A stretch of DNA of 64,000 nt from Acheta domesticus. Taxonomy: Eukaryota > Arthropoda > Insecta > Orthoptera > Gryllidae. Under the pieces are notes generated by a model. That model searched no databases, was not told the origin of the DNA, and saw nothing but the letters and a program-made list of their open reading frames with translations. A program made the translations under genes and the position numbers. This document shows, piece by piece, positions 35,111-46,385 of this stretch (the first letter of the stretch is position 1; every line of letters begins with the position of its first letter). Location: assembly GCA_031308135.1 (NCBI GenBank), contig JAHLJT010003656.1:76124698-76188697 (forward strand). Reading direction: 5' to 3'.

Positions 35111-35770
35111 CGACACCGCCGAGACTCACTCCCCCGCACCCGCTCCTGCCACCGTCGCCGCCCCTTCCCCTACCCCAGTCCCGCCTCTGCCCTAGCCCCG
35201 CGTCCGCTCGCGCCTTTACTCCCGTTGCTCCTCTCCATTCTGACGCGGCCACCGCCTCCTCCCCTTGCCGCTGCCCCTTTCCCTGATCCCGACTATGCCC
35301 CTGCCTACATCCTGCCTCTACCCCTGCCCCTGTCACCGCCCCTGCTCTCGACCCTCTCCCGCCCCTCAACCCACTTCTGCCCATATCTCTGCCACTTCTC
35401 CCACCCTTGCACCTATCTCTGCCCCGCCCCTGCTCAGTCTGTATCCCTACCCCCATCTCTGACAAAGCCATCGCCCCCCGCCCCTGTCCATGCTATCGCA
35501 CCTGCCCTCGCCACTGCCCCGTTACTGCCTGTGACGCTCTGTCCCGATCATGTCCCCGACCCGACCTCCAATCCTACCTTCGGCTCTGCCGCTACCTATC
35601 TAGCCTCTCCCTGCTTCTCCAGTCACTCCCCGTCCTTCTCCCCGACCCTACCTTAGCTTCCACCTCCGCCCTCGTCTCCGTCCCTTTCCTCGCTCTCGCT
35701 TCCGATCAGGACCCCACCTCTTTTCGTCCGTCAGCCCCCTTCCAAGCCCAATGCCTGATCCGCCGCACAA
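35111..35770. repeat. C-rich pyrimidine tract
   Basis: The plus strand is C+T-dominated with CCCCTGCC, CTCTGCCC and TACC units for ~650 bp, very like 23781-24445. The minus strand appears as a G-rich frame of 228 codons. No protein is credible. Confidence 0.8.
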
Positions 35771-37500
35771 TGGGGCCTGGATCGCGAAAGCCACACGAAT
35801 TGACTTTTTGTATTAGTTGTTCCGTGTCAGATTGATGTCATAAATAGAAATAACTTTTGTTTACAGCTGTACTCTGCTGATGATGACAATTAATTTGGAT
35901 GGTTGTTACGTTGGAGTTAAAATTTTGAAAGCGTGCACCCAAAATTTAGCCAATACCTCGTGGGCATTACCAACTGCTATTATAGTTAATTTATCTGTTG
36001 TCACAGTTTTTACGTTATTTGTTTGCTTCTTATTTTGCTGAGACACACTAATTTTAATATATATTAAAAAACGTGTGAGCCAAATATCTGGAAGGTGAAA
36101 CTTGAAGTAAACAGACAACTGTACTCCTATCCTCGTCGGCAGGCAATGAGCAAGTAAAGCATGCTTATTTTTCCATGCAGGACGGCTACTCGCGTCTTCT
36201 TCTTTAAACACATATGCTATAGGACAAGAATACCATATTAGTGTTTAGTAAGGTATGTTACGTGAATATTTATGCATTATTGCTTTATTTTCTATTGTTT
36301 CATCTTTATTGATCGCATTAACATTTTTGGAGGAGATACTTAATATTGATCAACACAAGACTGAAGCAAATTTGAATGTAAAAAATATTGACACGCAAAT
36401 ATACATAAAAACGTACCCTACATTTTATTTATTCTCAAGAACGTCATTTCATGAGTGAATTTGGTGTACCTGAAACTATGGTAGCTTGACGTCTTGAATT
36501 AATTTGACGGGTTAATTAAAAAAGTAGAAATAAAATAAGAAAATAATCATTTGAGAATTTTATAATATTACAAAGTAATGTACAGTAAAACTTCTTTATA
36601 CACAATGTTTTTTGTTTCACGTTCAGGAGCAAGGACTAATACCTCTCATGAGCATGCTATTACTTAAACAACTTTTATATACTACGAGTATATCTACGCC
36701 AACTTTAAAAATGACTGCCTTTCTGTTTTATTTATTTTCACTGAAAAATATAATTTATGGATAAATTGACGTCTCTTTAACTGAAGTGAGTAGTTTCTGG
36801 GTATTTTTGAAATTCTTTGTACGAAGACTTTTCTTTTGCGCAACCGTTATGAATAATACCTTCACTCAATATTTTTCATTGTAATGCAGTGATTCTTCGT
36901 TGTAATACGTGTTGGTAGGTTTACATTTCAAAGTAATAAATGATAAAAAATATACAACTTAAAACTTCCATAATTGAAAATAAAATATTATATTTCAATA
37001 TCCGAATTTTTTCGCATATCTCGCTTTTTGACACGCGGGATTTTTTGACTGAGCAGGGGCGGGGCAGCATTTTTTGACAAAAACGCACACAAATTTTACA
37101 AGAAAAATATCAATAGATATTTCGAAAAAAACTTATTTTCCATAATTAATTTTGCAAATGCAACATATGAACATTACTACAATTGGTTTCGAAAATCAAT
37201 TTAATAGCTTACTATAAAATCAGTATTACGTATGCAACAAAAAGGACTTAACACTTTTTTACCTTCTTTGCGAAAGCCTTTTTCATAATAATAGCTAATA
37301 ATAACTAATTTCATAACAATTTGCTTTGCATTAAAGTCTACCTTTTAAACATATATTCTAAATAGTACTCTTGTAAACGATCGCGAAACGGCCGCTTATA
37401 TTATTCTTTATTCAATACTATTATACTCAATACTTTGAAATATTTTATAATGTTTAAAGTCAATAAAGTTTGAAATTTGTGCATGCCCTTCGGGTGACCC
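35771..37500. other. AT-rich stretch without recognised feature
   Basis: About 1.7 kb. Frames of 101 codons (minus, 35906-36211) and 67 codons (plus, 36255-36458) are unrecognised. Near 37020-37090 there are three TTTTTTGAC repeats of unknown meaning. Confidence 0.5.
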
Positions 37501-37507
37501 ATGGACA

Positions 37508-37700
37508 AATTGCTAGCTGGGCATCCCAGATCCGTTTCCAGGTCGGAGCAAAAACAGCTGCAGCTTTTCATTACGATCGTTTTAGTTTCTATAGGTGGAT
37601 GGCAAAAAGAAAGTCCATATAGACGAAGTAGGCTAGACACAGTGAAGGGTATGCGTCAAGTGCGATACCTATCTTCCTTACTCCTAGACGTGGATAATAA
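37508..37700 (+). mobile_element. SINE S2-like diverged copy
   Basis: Carries ATCCGTTTCCAGGTCGGAGCA, comparable to the S2 head, and TCGTTTTAGTTTCTATAGGTGG, comparable to TCGTCTCAGTTTCGGCAGCTG. The distal half is strongly diverged or lost. Confidence 0.5.
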
Positions 37701-37805
37701 ATAAAAACCGTCCAACGCCTGGGAACACCGCTGACAAAAGTCGGAGTAATGTTATTCTAAAATACGAAATACTTGCACGCACACAGTTAATGTCATCTCA
37801 TGGTT

Positions 37806-38311
37806 GTGATTGATTAGTAATTCCGGGCGCGTCATTAGTCCCGTAAGTGTAGTAGTTTTCCTCAGAAGCTGACGGTGATCTTCGCTCGTGAGTTTCGACT
37901 CCGACAACCTGTCAGCTAGCGGTTTTTTCCCCAACCAGGTATCTCCCACCAGCGGGGCACCGCCCCAACCAGAAGAAACTCTAAGCTCCCGACATGCCTC
38001 CCGGCCTTTGGATAATGTAGTGCAAGTAAGTGGAAGTGTGTGTAAGTAAGGAGAGAGGATTAGACAAGGAAGAAGAAGGAAAAATCTCGCGCGGTCCGTG
38101 GCCCGTTCGTTAGGGTAGTACGCCGGCATTCGCTTGGTATTGATAGAAGGAACCACGGAAAACTACCGTACAGTTGGCAGCTAGATTTCTAAATTCTACC
38201 TATCTATTAAGTAGTGTCGAAAATCCTGCCACCGTCGGGACTAGAATCTAGGACCTCCAGGTCAGAGGCACGGTATTGGCTTCAGTTGATGCTCTGAGCC
38301 GCCTTAGCCGG
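37806..38311 (-). mobile_element. SINE S1, near full-length minus copy
   Basis: From the tail side it shows TGATTGATTAG, CCGGGCGCGTCA, the GAT.TTCGCTCG..AG block, TCTCCCACCAGCGGGGCACCGC, GGTCCGTGGCCCGTTCGTTAGGG, ACCACGGAAAACTACCG, TCGAAAATCCTGCCACCGTCG and the head GATGCTCTGAGCCGCCTTAGCCGG. The minus-strand B box reads GATTCTAGTCCC, degenerate relative to GGTTCGANTCC. The 134-codon frame inside is a translation of the repeat. Confidence 0.85.
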
Positions 38312-38379
38312 AGCTAGTTATGGCAATTTTCTTTTTTTTGTTATTTGAGGTCTCATTAACTACTAGGTCATTAGCGACC

Positions 38380-38562
38380 ATTATTGAATGTAACGTTATG
38401 TTATGAGGATGAAACGATGTGGTGATGACAGGGGGTGAAAGGACGAACACATACTACCATGCCCGAGGCGGGAGTCCAACGCGCGACCCCCACGGTCCAA
38501 GATCACTACGGCACTACTGCCTTAGCGATCTGGGCCACGGGGCCGACAGTTATGGCGATTGT
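38380..38562 (-). mobile_element. tRNA-derived SINE S3
   Basis: On the minus strand GTGGCCCAGATCGCTAAGGC fits a tRNA A box (TGGCNNAGTNGG) and GCGCGTTGGACTCCCGCC fits a B box, about 45 bp apart, followed by CTCGGGCATGGTAGTATGTG. This head plus short tail is the standard arrangement of tRNA-derived SINEs. It is clearly different from S1 and S2. Read as a tRNA, it lacks a foldable full cloverleaf. Confidence 0.7.
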
Positions 38563-38564
38563 TC

Positions 38565-38800
38565 CCACTGTGCGCAGCACTCACCGCCCCCACCGCCTCA
38601 ACCGCCCTCTCCGCCCCCTCCTCCCCCACGGATCCTCCTCGCGCCGGGAAAAATGTCGAAAATAACATTCCGCCCTCCGCTGGCCGCATCCTTTGCGGTC
38701 TGGCACGGCCGCAGCCAGCTCGCTCCCGCGCCTCCCAAGCAAATCATTCTTTGTTATTTTCGGCCGGGATCCAGTTCAACGGCCGTTGAAACAGCCAGTG
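38565..38800. other. CpG-rich core
   Basis: A C-rich start (CCCCCACCGCC, CTCCGCCCCCTCCTCCCCC) passes into mixed CpG sequence with GGCCGCATCCTTTGCGGTC (imperfect palindrome) and TTCTTTGTTATTTTCGGCCGG. Frames up to 136 codons are compositional. Regulatory role unproven. Confidence 0.4.
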
Positions 38801-39059
38801 TTTTCCACGAATTATCAAAACTTTTCTAAGAGTTCAAAGGAAGCTACAATAATACGATTTTAAAATCATATAATATGCACATCAAACATGGCAAAACGTA
38901 AGTTATTTTTCCGTGTGAAAATTGTGATGGTAGTTTTTCTACAAAAACATGTGGTGCGAAGTTAATCATTATTTTGCCTGTTATTAAAATAATGTAGTTT
39001 CCTGTGTAATTATGAACAGTGGTGAAGGAGTTAAAATGTTATTTACCTTGAGTTTAAGC

Positions 39060-39325
39060 CCTAAGCTGGCTCTTGGGCAACGTATTAGCTTCCATTGGCG
39101 CGATCCAAGTTTCGATTCCCGGTCAGAACATAAATAGTGTGGTAGCTTTCCTTTAAAATCGTCTCAGTTTCGGCAGCTGTGTGACGAATAAAAGCTCAAG
39201 CAGTCGGAATTTTCTAGTTATGATGAAGGAAATATATCACACTCGCCACATGTCTCTCTTGTCCTCCAACGGTGGGAATTAAACTAGGCCAGATATGGGG
39301 GACACCGTTAGCTAGCGGGCAAAAG
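39060..39325 (+). mobile_element. SINE S2, best plus-strand copy
   Basis: The head AGCTGGCTCTTGGGCAACG resembles an A box and AAGTTTCGATTCCCGG resembles a B box. The body has TTTAAAATCGTCTCAGTTTC, ACATGTCTCTCTTGTCC and GGTGGGAATTAAACTAGGCC, ending GGACACCGTTAGCTAGC. About 265 bp long. It defines the family used for the other S2 calls. Confidence 0.8.
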
Positions 39326-40550
39326 TATTTCCTGCAGCTCATTATTCAGAAACATTATGTCTTAAACAATCATCAAAATGTTGTTGATTGAAATACTAAA
39401 TAAGTACAAAGTGTGTGAATGTAATGTGCTCGTTTTAAAAATATAATTTGTGAATTGTTCGTATACGTAAATAGAAAGTACTTAACCCACAATAGGTCCA
39501 CAATAGGTAGACTCACGCCAGTGCCAGAAACAATGTATCTCTCGGATGCAGCTGAAACTTTTCATGAATGGCAATGATCTGAACCTCTATTAATTGAAAT
39601 ACGTATTTTATTTGGTTTGTACATGTATCTCAATGCAATTGTTATTAAATCGTACAATTGTCTTAGACACGCCTGAAAATAATAATATAATAATACATAC
39701 CGCTTACGCCAGGAGCTTACAATGCACTGGCGCCAGTGTACACAACGTATCTGACAGATATCGCGCAGCGCAGCGATCAAGTTTCAACATGCTCACGGGA
39801 AATGACCCATCGAAGAAATAAAAATAGAAGGCCAGGCGTTCTCAGAAAAGTACAATGAAGAAATACATGAAATATCAGGCGCCTAATGCATGGCAGGAAT
39901 TCACGAACACAAAATTGCTCTGGTTTGGATCTCACAGATCTATTGCGAGCACTCCCGAGTTAAAGAAGCATGAGCATCAATATAGAATTAAAAGATCCAA
40001 ATGCATACCAATCGAGTATGATTTAAATGCCATGCTTTAAACAATAGATTCTTATAAGAAATCAAAAGTTTTGAATCGGTAGATTACTATTAGTTCCTAG
40101 GAATTAACAATTAAAGCCAAGATTAGCTATACTGCCGAGACCAATAAGTGGAATCTTCGTAAACAACCGAAAGAAAACAAATCCATATCTAGTTTCTAGC
40201 AAAGAAGACACAGACAACGAGTACCAAGAAAACTGACAAATTAATCAGAATCATATCACAGAAACTGTGCAAATTAATGACCGAGGAGACGATTGTTAGG
40301 GATGTCAAGTATGAAGATTGTTAGGGCCAGCGGGAGAAACAAAACTCGAACAACACATTCAAAAATTCCAAAACGAAATTTCTCTGTAATTTTAACACAC
40401 CATCATACCATGTCAATTCTTACCACTGAATTAGAGAATATGAATGCGGATGCAACTATTACAATAGATTTCTCAGTTAATCAGAATCAATCACTTAGTC
40501 ATTATACTTCTGCATAGTTAATAAATCATGAATTGCCATGAAGAACTAAA
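39326..40550. other. AT-rich stretch, unrecognised frames
   Basis: Low-GC DNA. The 61-codon (39855-40040) and 74-codon (40293-40517) frames are polar and unrecognised. Confidence 0.45.
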
Positions 40551-40554
40551 AATA

Positions 40555-40604
40555 CAATAATAATAATAATAAATAACAATAATAATAAATAATAATAATA
40601 GTTG
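40555..40604. repeat. (AAT)n microsatellite
   Basis: About 50 bp of AAT units with two aac/aaat interruptions. It is the same triplet as the arrays that bound the retrotransposon pieces at 52713-54131, but here no element lies beside it. Confidence 0.9.
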
Positions 40605-42063
40605 TATTATTAATATTTCTAGTTGTTGACGAACAACAATGGAAATTCCAAATAGGTCCCGTGACTATATTTTATTCATCAAAAGTAAGTTGCGTCGTTT
40701 ATGTATCTCTGATTGAATCTTGAAAGACAGAGTCATATAATTTCCTCGTTTGTTTCAATAAACGCGTAATTAAATAGTTTCAGGCAAATTCCTAAAATAT
40801 ATTTAAAAAATTAAAATGAAAACAAAAACATTTTTAACAGAAATATATAGTATACACTTTATTTAACAAGTTGCTTTAGAAGATATTGTTCAAATAAACG
40901 AATCAAGGGGAAGTAAACTTCAATATATTATTATGTAATTTGCATGTATTGTTGCGATTACAGCGGTCTTCAACTAGGTGATACTTTTATTCTAAGATTC
41001 GTTTCACACTTGCAAAATTTAGGTGGATAAAGAAGAGAACTTTTATTTCCAGAGAGAAGAAACTTGTTGTGGACAACCCTGACCGGCGATACGCGCAACC
41101 CTGGGTATTGAGATTCGAATTCCGATCACCGCGAGAGGAATTTGCGTCGACCACGTGGCGTCACAACAGGCATTCCACAGGGTCCCCTTTCCGGTCGTCT
41201 GTCCCGGCCGCACTTCATCATTCCCGTCATACCGTCCCAGGATTGGTTATTCACGATAACATTTGTCCCAATGCCATATATTTGACACTTCGATGCTTCT
41301 TACCATTACGTCATCTACATGATTTGTTTATCTCTATATGCAGAATCGAACTCACAACTCAAAGAATATTTCTTCGAAAACAGAAGAACAATTCCCTGAT
41401 ATGATAACATTAATGTTTTTTGTAAAAAAGAATTAGTATTTTTGTACGATAACAAATCCTAAAATTGATTGGTAATAATTCGTATGGGCGTTTCCAAAAT
41501 GCTTAACGAAGCTTTAGAACATAATCAATGGCTACAAATGCAATTAAAATACGGAATGAACGGAATATTTTTAAAACATCTTTTAATCATTTCTTTTCTC
41601 TTTACCAATGTTGTCTGAAACAAGAGGAACTTTCTTCTTGCATCAAACGTGTCAATTGTAAAAATCTAATGTAATATATCCGTCCTATAAGTGATAAAAG
41701 AAATACTATATCTGAAAAATAAAAAAATAGTTGAGGGTTAAGTAACTAATCAGCATAAAAGAGAAAATATTTTAAAGTTTCATTCTACTGTTCTTCTGGG
41801 CAACTTAATTCCCAGCCATATTTAATATTGAAATTTACAACCCCATGCATAAGGGCAAGAGTTGTGAAAAAAACAACCATCTAACATAGTTACCCGACAC
41901 AGCAATTTTCATTCATTTCAAGTCTAGAAACCCCTTCCACTTCCTGTCAAATTCATTATCGTGGACTTTAGGGAAAGTAATTTTTTTATTCACCCAAGCA
42001 CATCCTGCAAGAATCACATTTCAATCAAATGCCTGCCCGAACTCGCTACCTCCCACCAATATT
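40605..42063. other. AT-rich stretch with GC patch
   Basis: Mostly low-GC DNA. The patch 41060-41260 holds GAGATTCGAATTCCGATCAC, which contains a B-box-like GATTCGAATTCC, so it may be another old SINE, but no second copy is present to confirm it. Confidence 0.4.
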
Positions 42064-42400
42064 AGCTAGATAGCTAGGTAGAATTCAATCGTTATATGGA
42101 GGAGAAATCTAGCGACCTAAATGTGGTAGTATAGTGCATGTAAGTGTGTGTGTAAGTAAAGGGTGGGGTTAGGGCATAGGAAGGAAAGATTGCGCACGGC
42201 TCGTGGTCCGTTTCTTAGGGTATTGCTCCAGCATTTGTCTTGTCATGATCGGAGAAACCAGTTGGAAAAAGAGAGCTTGTCCCTGGTGGCCTGCTGGTGA
42301 ACGAAATCTGAATTGGGATAACCCTTCAATCCGACGTGTAGCTCGGCGCCAGATGTCGCCATCCGACGCCAATTTGAGGAACAAAACATGTACTACGCTA
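42064..42400 (+). mobile_element. SINE S1 with inverted middle segment
   Basis: Three blocks are present. 42064-42120 is plus-strand S1 (AGCTAGATAGCTAGGTAGAATTC...GAGAAATCTAGCGACC). 42124-42262 is the next part of S1 but in reverse complement (GTGCATGTAAGTGTGTGTG ... CGTGGTCCG ... CGGAGAAACCAG). 42268-42400 returns to plus orientation (AGAGCTTGTCCC ... GCTCGGCGCCAGATG). The order is that of one SINE whose central ~140 bp was flipped in place. The 82- and 115-codon frames are incidental. Confidence 0.8.
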
Positions 42401-42689
42401 ACTGAACAAATGACCAAGGAAGTAGAAGCGCCTGGAAACGCGACGCAATAAATAAAAACGCGTCTTGTGCGATGCCATTCCCCAGAGATTGCGCAGCTAT
42501 CATTTTCGCCCTGCACTTTTCAGTCGGTAGTGTGATGCCATAATCGTACCAGGCCTCCTCGCTAATCACAGCACTGCCATTCTTTGCGTCGTGCTTTCAT
42601 TCTCATTACACTCGCGCATATAACATATATGGCCCTGCAGTCACCCGACACGTCTCTCTACTACACGTCAACAAAGCGCCTGCCAGGCC

Positions 42690-43035
42690 AACCATTTCCC
42701 CGCCAAATAAATACCCGCCAACCAAATACCCACCCAACAAATACCCGCCAAAAAATACCCGACAATGGCATATCTGCGAAACACCTATCCGTCAACTATC
42801 CGCCAACCAAATATCCTCCAACAGTTTGCCAACCAATTGCCTGACAATTAACTATCCTCCAACCAACTACCCAACAGTCGACTACCCGCAACTTCTACCC
42901 GCCAAAACTAATACTCTCCAATCAACTACCCGGCAACCAGCGTTACTCCCCCTTTATTCTGTCCACCTCAACATCTATTTTGCCTATGTACAATTCTCCG
43001 AACGGCAACTCTCCGAAAAGCAACTCGGCTGACCA
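42690..43035. repeat. Degenerate CCAACTACCCG-type minisatellite
   Basis: Units near CCGCCAACCAAATA / CCAACTACCC recur every ~10-14 bp for ~340 bp. Parts of the plus strand read YPPTNYPPTKYPPT-like strings in two frames, which resembles repetitive extracellular-protein composition, but frames break repeatedly. I regard it as non-coding. Confidence 0.6.
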
Positions 43036-43099
43036 CATTCCTGCAGCTCCTCGCTATGCATACTCTCCACTCAACGACCAGCCATCCACCACCAGGCCC

Positions 43100-43460
43100 T
43101 CCGTCACCCATGCCGTATCTCTCCTCCATTCCCCGTCTCCAACATGCACGTCCACCTTCCCTTCCGAACCCCTCCTGCCACCTCCGCCTCCCTCCCTCCC
43201 GCCTATAATCCTGCGCTTCCGAGCAATTACCGCTGCGCGCCGCGATTCGCTCCGCTCGCGCCGACAGGTGCGTAACACGCGTTCGTCATCGCGCGGCTTC
43301 GCAAAGAACCCTTCCCCGCCCTCGCCCCTGCCCCCGCCCCGCGCCCGCCCTGGATGCTCTTATTTATGAGGCGCTTAATGAGGCGGAATTTTTACTTGAT
43401 GCGGACTTCACACCCTCGTACGTCGCGGGGGTGGAGCACAGTGCGCGGTAAACGGTGGTC
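43100..43460. promoter_or_regulatory. CpG-rich core with AT motif island
   Basis: A C-rich left part (CCTCCGCCTCCCTCCCGCC) is followed by CpG-dense DNA (CGCTGCGCGCCGCGATTCG) and then CTTATTTATGAGGCGCTTAATGAGG (quoted in two overlapping parts: CTTATTTATGAGG and CGCTTAATGAGG), AT-rich homeodomain-like sequence inside GC-rich DNA. No exon evidence. Enhancer or promoter activity is inference. Confidence 0.35.
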
Positions 43461-43486
43461 GGAGGGAAAAAACCCACACAAGTTTA

Positions 43487-44098
43487 TTTTTCTACTCCCA
43501 TTGTATAATGCTGTCATTTGATGGCTGCGACCAGTTGCATAATAGTCATTACGATACAGATTTCGTTACGATATAGGTTTTTGACCAATCACAGATAAGT
43601 TTACAAACTAAGTATTAACATTTAATTAATCATTGAGAATCGTTCTAGTAAATGTTTCGTTCGATTGTGCACATTAAAATTAAATTTTGTACTATATTGT
43701 GCATCTAAGTTTGAATTTCTTTTATTATTACTAAATTCTTGTGGAATATTATTTAAAATAAATTGGATCGTAATTTCACTTTAATCCAGTTTCACTAGCG
43801 TAGTACTCCCACGCAGGCAGACTGGTTACTACGGCCACCAGCGGCAGCATGCGAGGGTAGGGTTAGGGAGTCTTCCGCTAGGAGTCCTTGCCCGAATCCT
43901 GCTTGTCAACTGCCAAGAAACGATTCAATGTTTAACATACAAAAGTCGTAGAAAATGTACCGTATGAACCTGGATGTAATGGATATTAAAATACACGCGT
44001 GAAGTTTACGATACTTGCTCGTTCCTCGCTCATATCGTAAAATCACACTTGTGATTTATACCCATCATTACATCATCATTTCATAATGTACTATTTTG
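43487..44098 (+). repeat. HP repeat, plus-strand copy with palindrome
   Basis: About 612 bp, starting TTTTTCTACTCCCATTGTATAATG and ending TTTCATAATGTACTATTTTG. The palindrome is retained but degraded: AAAATACACGCGTGAAGTTTACG ... CGTAAAATCACACTTGTGA (partial strings), with the TTGCTCGTTCCTCGCTC loop. Confidence 0.8.
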
Positions 44099-44391
44099 GA
44101 TGCAAAATATTCATGATAAGAATGGTAAAAGTAATGTTTTATTTTTGTGAGTAGGAAATATTCTGGAGAGTTCGAGGCTGATAGTCCGAGTGGCCTAATC
44201 CATACAGCAAAATAAATTTACCTTTAACATTTATTTCATAACCTATTTTTGAGGCTTTCTTTCTAACGTATTCTTCAGTAATTTTGGCGCTGTTATGACT
44301 CAAGGAATCGGAGAGAGATTGAGAATGAGGTTGGTAGAGAAGAAAGAGGAATGCGGGAAGGCAAAGAGAGAGAAACAGAGACAACTTTAGT

Positions 44392-44435
<44 letters not shown>

Positions 44436-45265
44436 GATGGAAAAGCCCTCTTTGGAGAATATAGATTTTTGTTCAACTTATTTGGTTTTTCTTTGAAACA
44501 TTTTAATACTGCATTTGATGTAGACAATGAATCTTGTAAGAATGGAATGATCTAGCGGAAAAGTAAAGATTGGCTGAGTATTTTATTTTCACATTGCTTG
44601 CTTATATTTCGCAAGTCTCGAATTATCTTCATCACAGATAACATATTTAATTAACACAAAAATACAGTAAATTATGTACCTTATCACACAATTTGTAGAA
44701 CCTTCTTACTGCATTTGATGCATTGATCCTTCTTACTGCATATTAACAATAATATACCCTTAAATTATTTTTTTAAATTCCTTCGTTGTTTAACAATCTT
44801 TGTTCTTCTAGGAGGTTAATTATATAATCAAGAATTTAAGGTCCTCTTATCGCTAACAAGGTCATTCCCGCGTAAAATGGAATAATGTCAATGGGTATCA
44901 GCAAAAATATTTACGAAATATATAATAAAGGTATGAATTTCTAAAACCTACAATTAGATTTTGAGTTAGACAAGTGTCGACAACACGTCGTTAGAGTGTT
45001 TTATGTTCCTGGCCAAGCTTGTGACAATTATCTTCGCTATCCAGGTGACACCGCGTTGCCAACCTTTCGACCTTGATATCATGATATTCTTCAGTGTGTC
45101 TGTCAAAGTGTGGCACTTCAGCCGTAAGGAAGACTTTAATAAGGCGGTCAAAAACTCACTGACAGCTTTTGACACGTTGTCACCCGAACAGCCAAGTTCA
45201 TTCACATGACTCTAGCCGCGGAAACATTCAACAAGCTCATGCGGTTATCGCAGTTACATTTCTCC
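44099..45265. other. AT-rich stretch with (GA)n
   Basis: Contains a (GA)n microsatellite at 44397-44432. Frames of 68-81 codons, including complementary ones at 44966-45209, are unrecognised. Confidence 0.5.
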
Positions 45266-45271
45266 TGACCG

Positions 45272-45808
45272 GCTTAGGTGTCTCAGAGCAAAAATTGACG
45301 TCACTGCTGTCCCTCTGACCGGGAGGTCCTAGGGTTCGACTTCCCACGGTGGCAGGATTTTCGTCGCTAGCTACATAGCTAGGTAGAATTCAGCCACTGT
45401 CTGAAGGAGAATTCTAGGAAATGGCTGTACTGATCGGTAGTTTTCCATGATTCCCGATCAACACCAATCGAATGTCGGAATGATATCCTAACAAACGGGC
45501 CACAGACCTTGAGCGATCTTTCTTTCCTCTTCCTTGTCTTAACCCCACCTCTTACTTACACACACACACTCACATATGCACTACACCACCATACATACCG
45601 GGAGACCAGTCGGGAGCTTAGAGCTTGTGCCGGAGGGGGCAGTGCACCGTTGGTTGGTGAGATACCTAGTTGAAGAAGACCTCGCTGGCCGATGTGTAGA
45701 TCGGTTCCAAACCTCAACATTCAGCGGGAGAATTTCACCGCCCCCCTCCCCAAACAACATGAACTACACTTACGGGACCAATGATCTTAGCTATTCTCGC
45801 ACCCAGAA
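45272..45808 (+). mobile_element. SINE S1, full-length reference copy
   Basis: The head CCGGCTTAGGTGTCTCAGAGC and B box GGGTTCGACTTCCC give a tRNA-like Pol III promoter. The body has AGCTAGGTAGAATTC, GATCGGTAGTTTTCC, AACAAACGGGCC, a CTTACACACACACAC stretch, GGGAGACCAGTCGGGAGC, and the 3' segment ACACTTACGGGACCAATGA. About 540 bp, long for a SINE. The 79-codon frame is a translation of the repeat. Its tail runs straight into the satellite at 45809. Confidence 0.85.
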
Positions 45809-46385
45809 ACACTAATCAATGAGTCAATGAACCATTGCTTATGTGTAACTGCGCTTTTTCTTTCGTCATGGGCCCACTAATCAATGAGTCAATCAACCAT
45901 TGCTTTTGTGTAACTGTGCTTTCCCTTACGTCATGGGCCCACTAATCAATGAGTCAACCATGGCTTATGTATAACTACGCTTTCCCTTTCGCCATGGGCT
46001 CACTTATAAATGAGTCAATCAACCATTGCTTCCGTGTAACTGCGCTTTCCCTTTCGTCATCGGCCCACTAGTCAATGAGTCAATCAACCATTGGTTATGT
46101 ATAACTGCGCCTTCCCTTTCGTAATGGAGCACAACTGAATTAGTCAATCAACCATTATTTGTGTAAAACTGCGCTTTCCCTTTCGTGATGGGCCCACTAA
46201 TCAATTAGCCAATCAACAATTGCTTCTGTGTAACTACGCTTTCCCTTTCGTCATGGGCCCACTAATCAATTAGTAAATCAACCATTGCTTACGTGCAACT
46301 GCGCTTTCCTTGGGACCCACTAATCAATGAGTCAATCAACCAATACTTATGTATAACTGCGCTTTCCCTTTCGTGATGGGCCCAC
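45809..46385. repeat. Nine-copy ~65-bp tandem satellite
   Basis: Each unit reads CACTAATCAATGAGTCAATC, AACCATTGCTTATGTGTAAC, TGCGCTTTCCCTTTCGTCAT then GGGCC. Unit starts fall near 45809, 45871, 45938, 45999, 46066, 46129, 46195, 46259 and 46317. Copies differ by a few substitutions and small indels. There are no unique spacers, so it is not CRISPR-like. The first unit begins at the AATCAATGAGTCAAT tail of the S1 SINE, and the array ends abruptly at a CpG-rich patch. Confidence 0.95.

Noticed and set aside
38490..38562. tRNA gene on the minus strand
   Set aside because: The A and B boxes are good but pairing of acceptor and T arms fails and a SINE-like body follows. Listed as S3 SINE.
45330..45375. 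tRNA gene suggested by a B-box-like GGGTTCGACTTCCC
   Set aside because: No acceptor or anticodon stems can be formed, and the same sequence heads a ~540-bp repeat present about ten times, so it is a SINE head.
45809..46385. CRISPR-like direct repeats
   Set aside because: Units are contiguous with no unique spacers, the context is eukaryotic, and there are no cas-like genes. It is a satellite.
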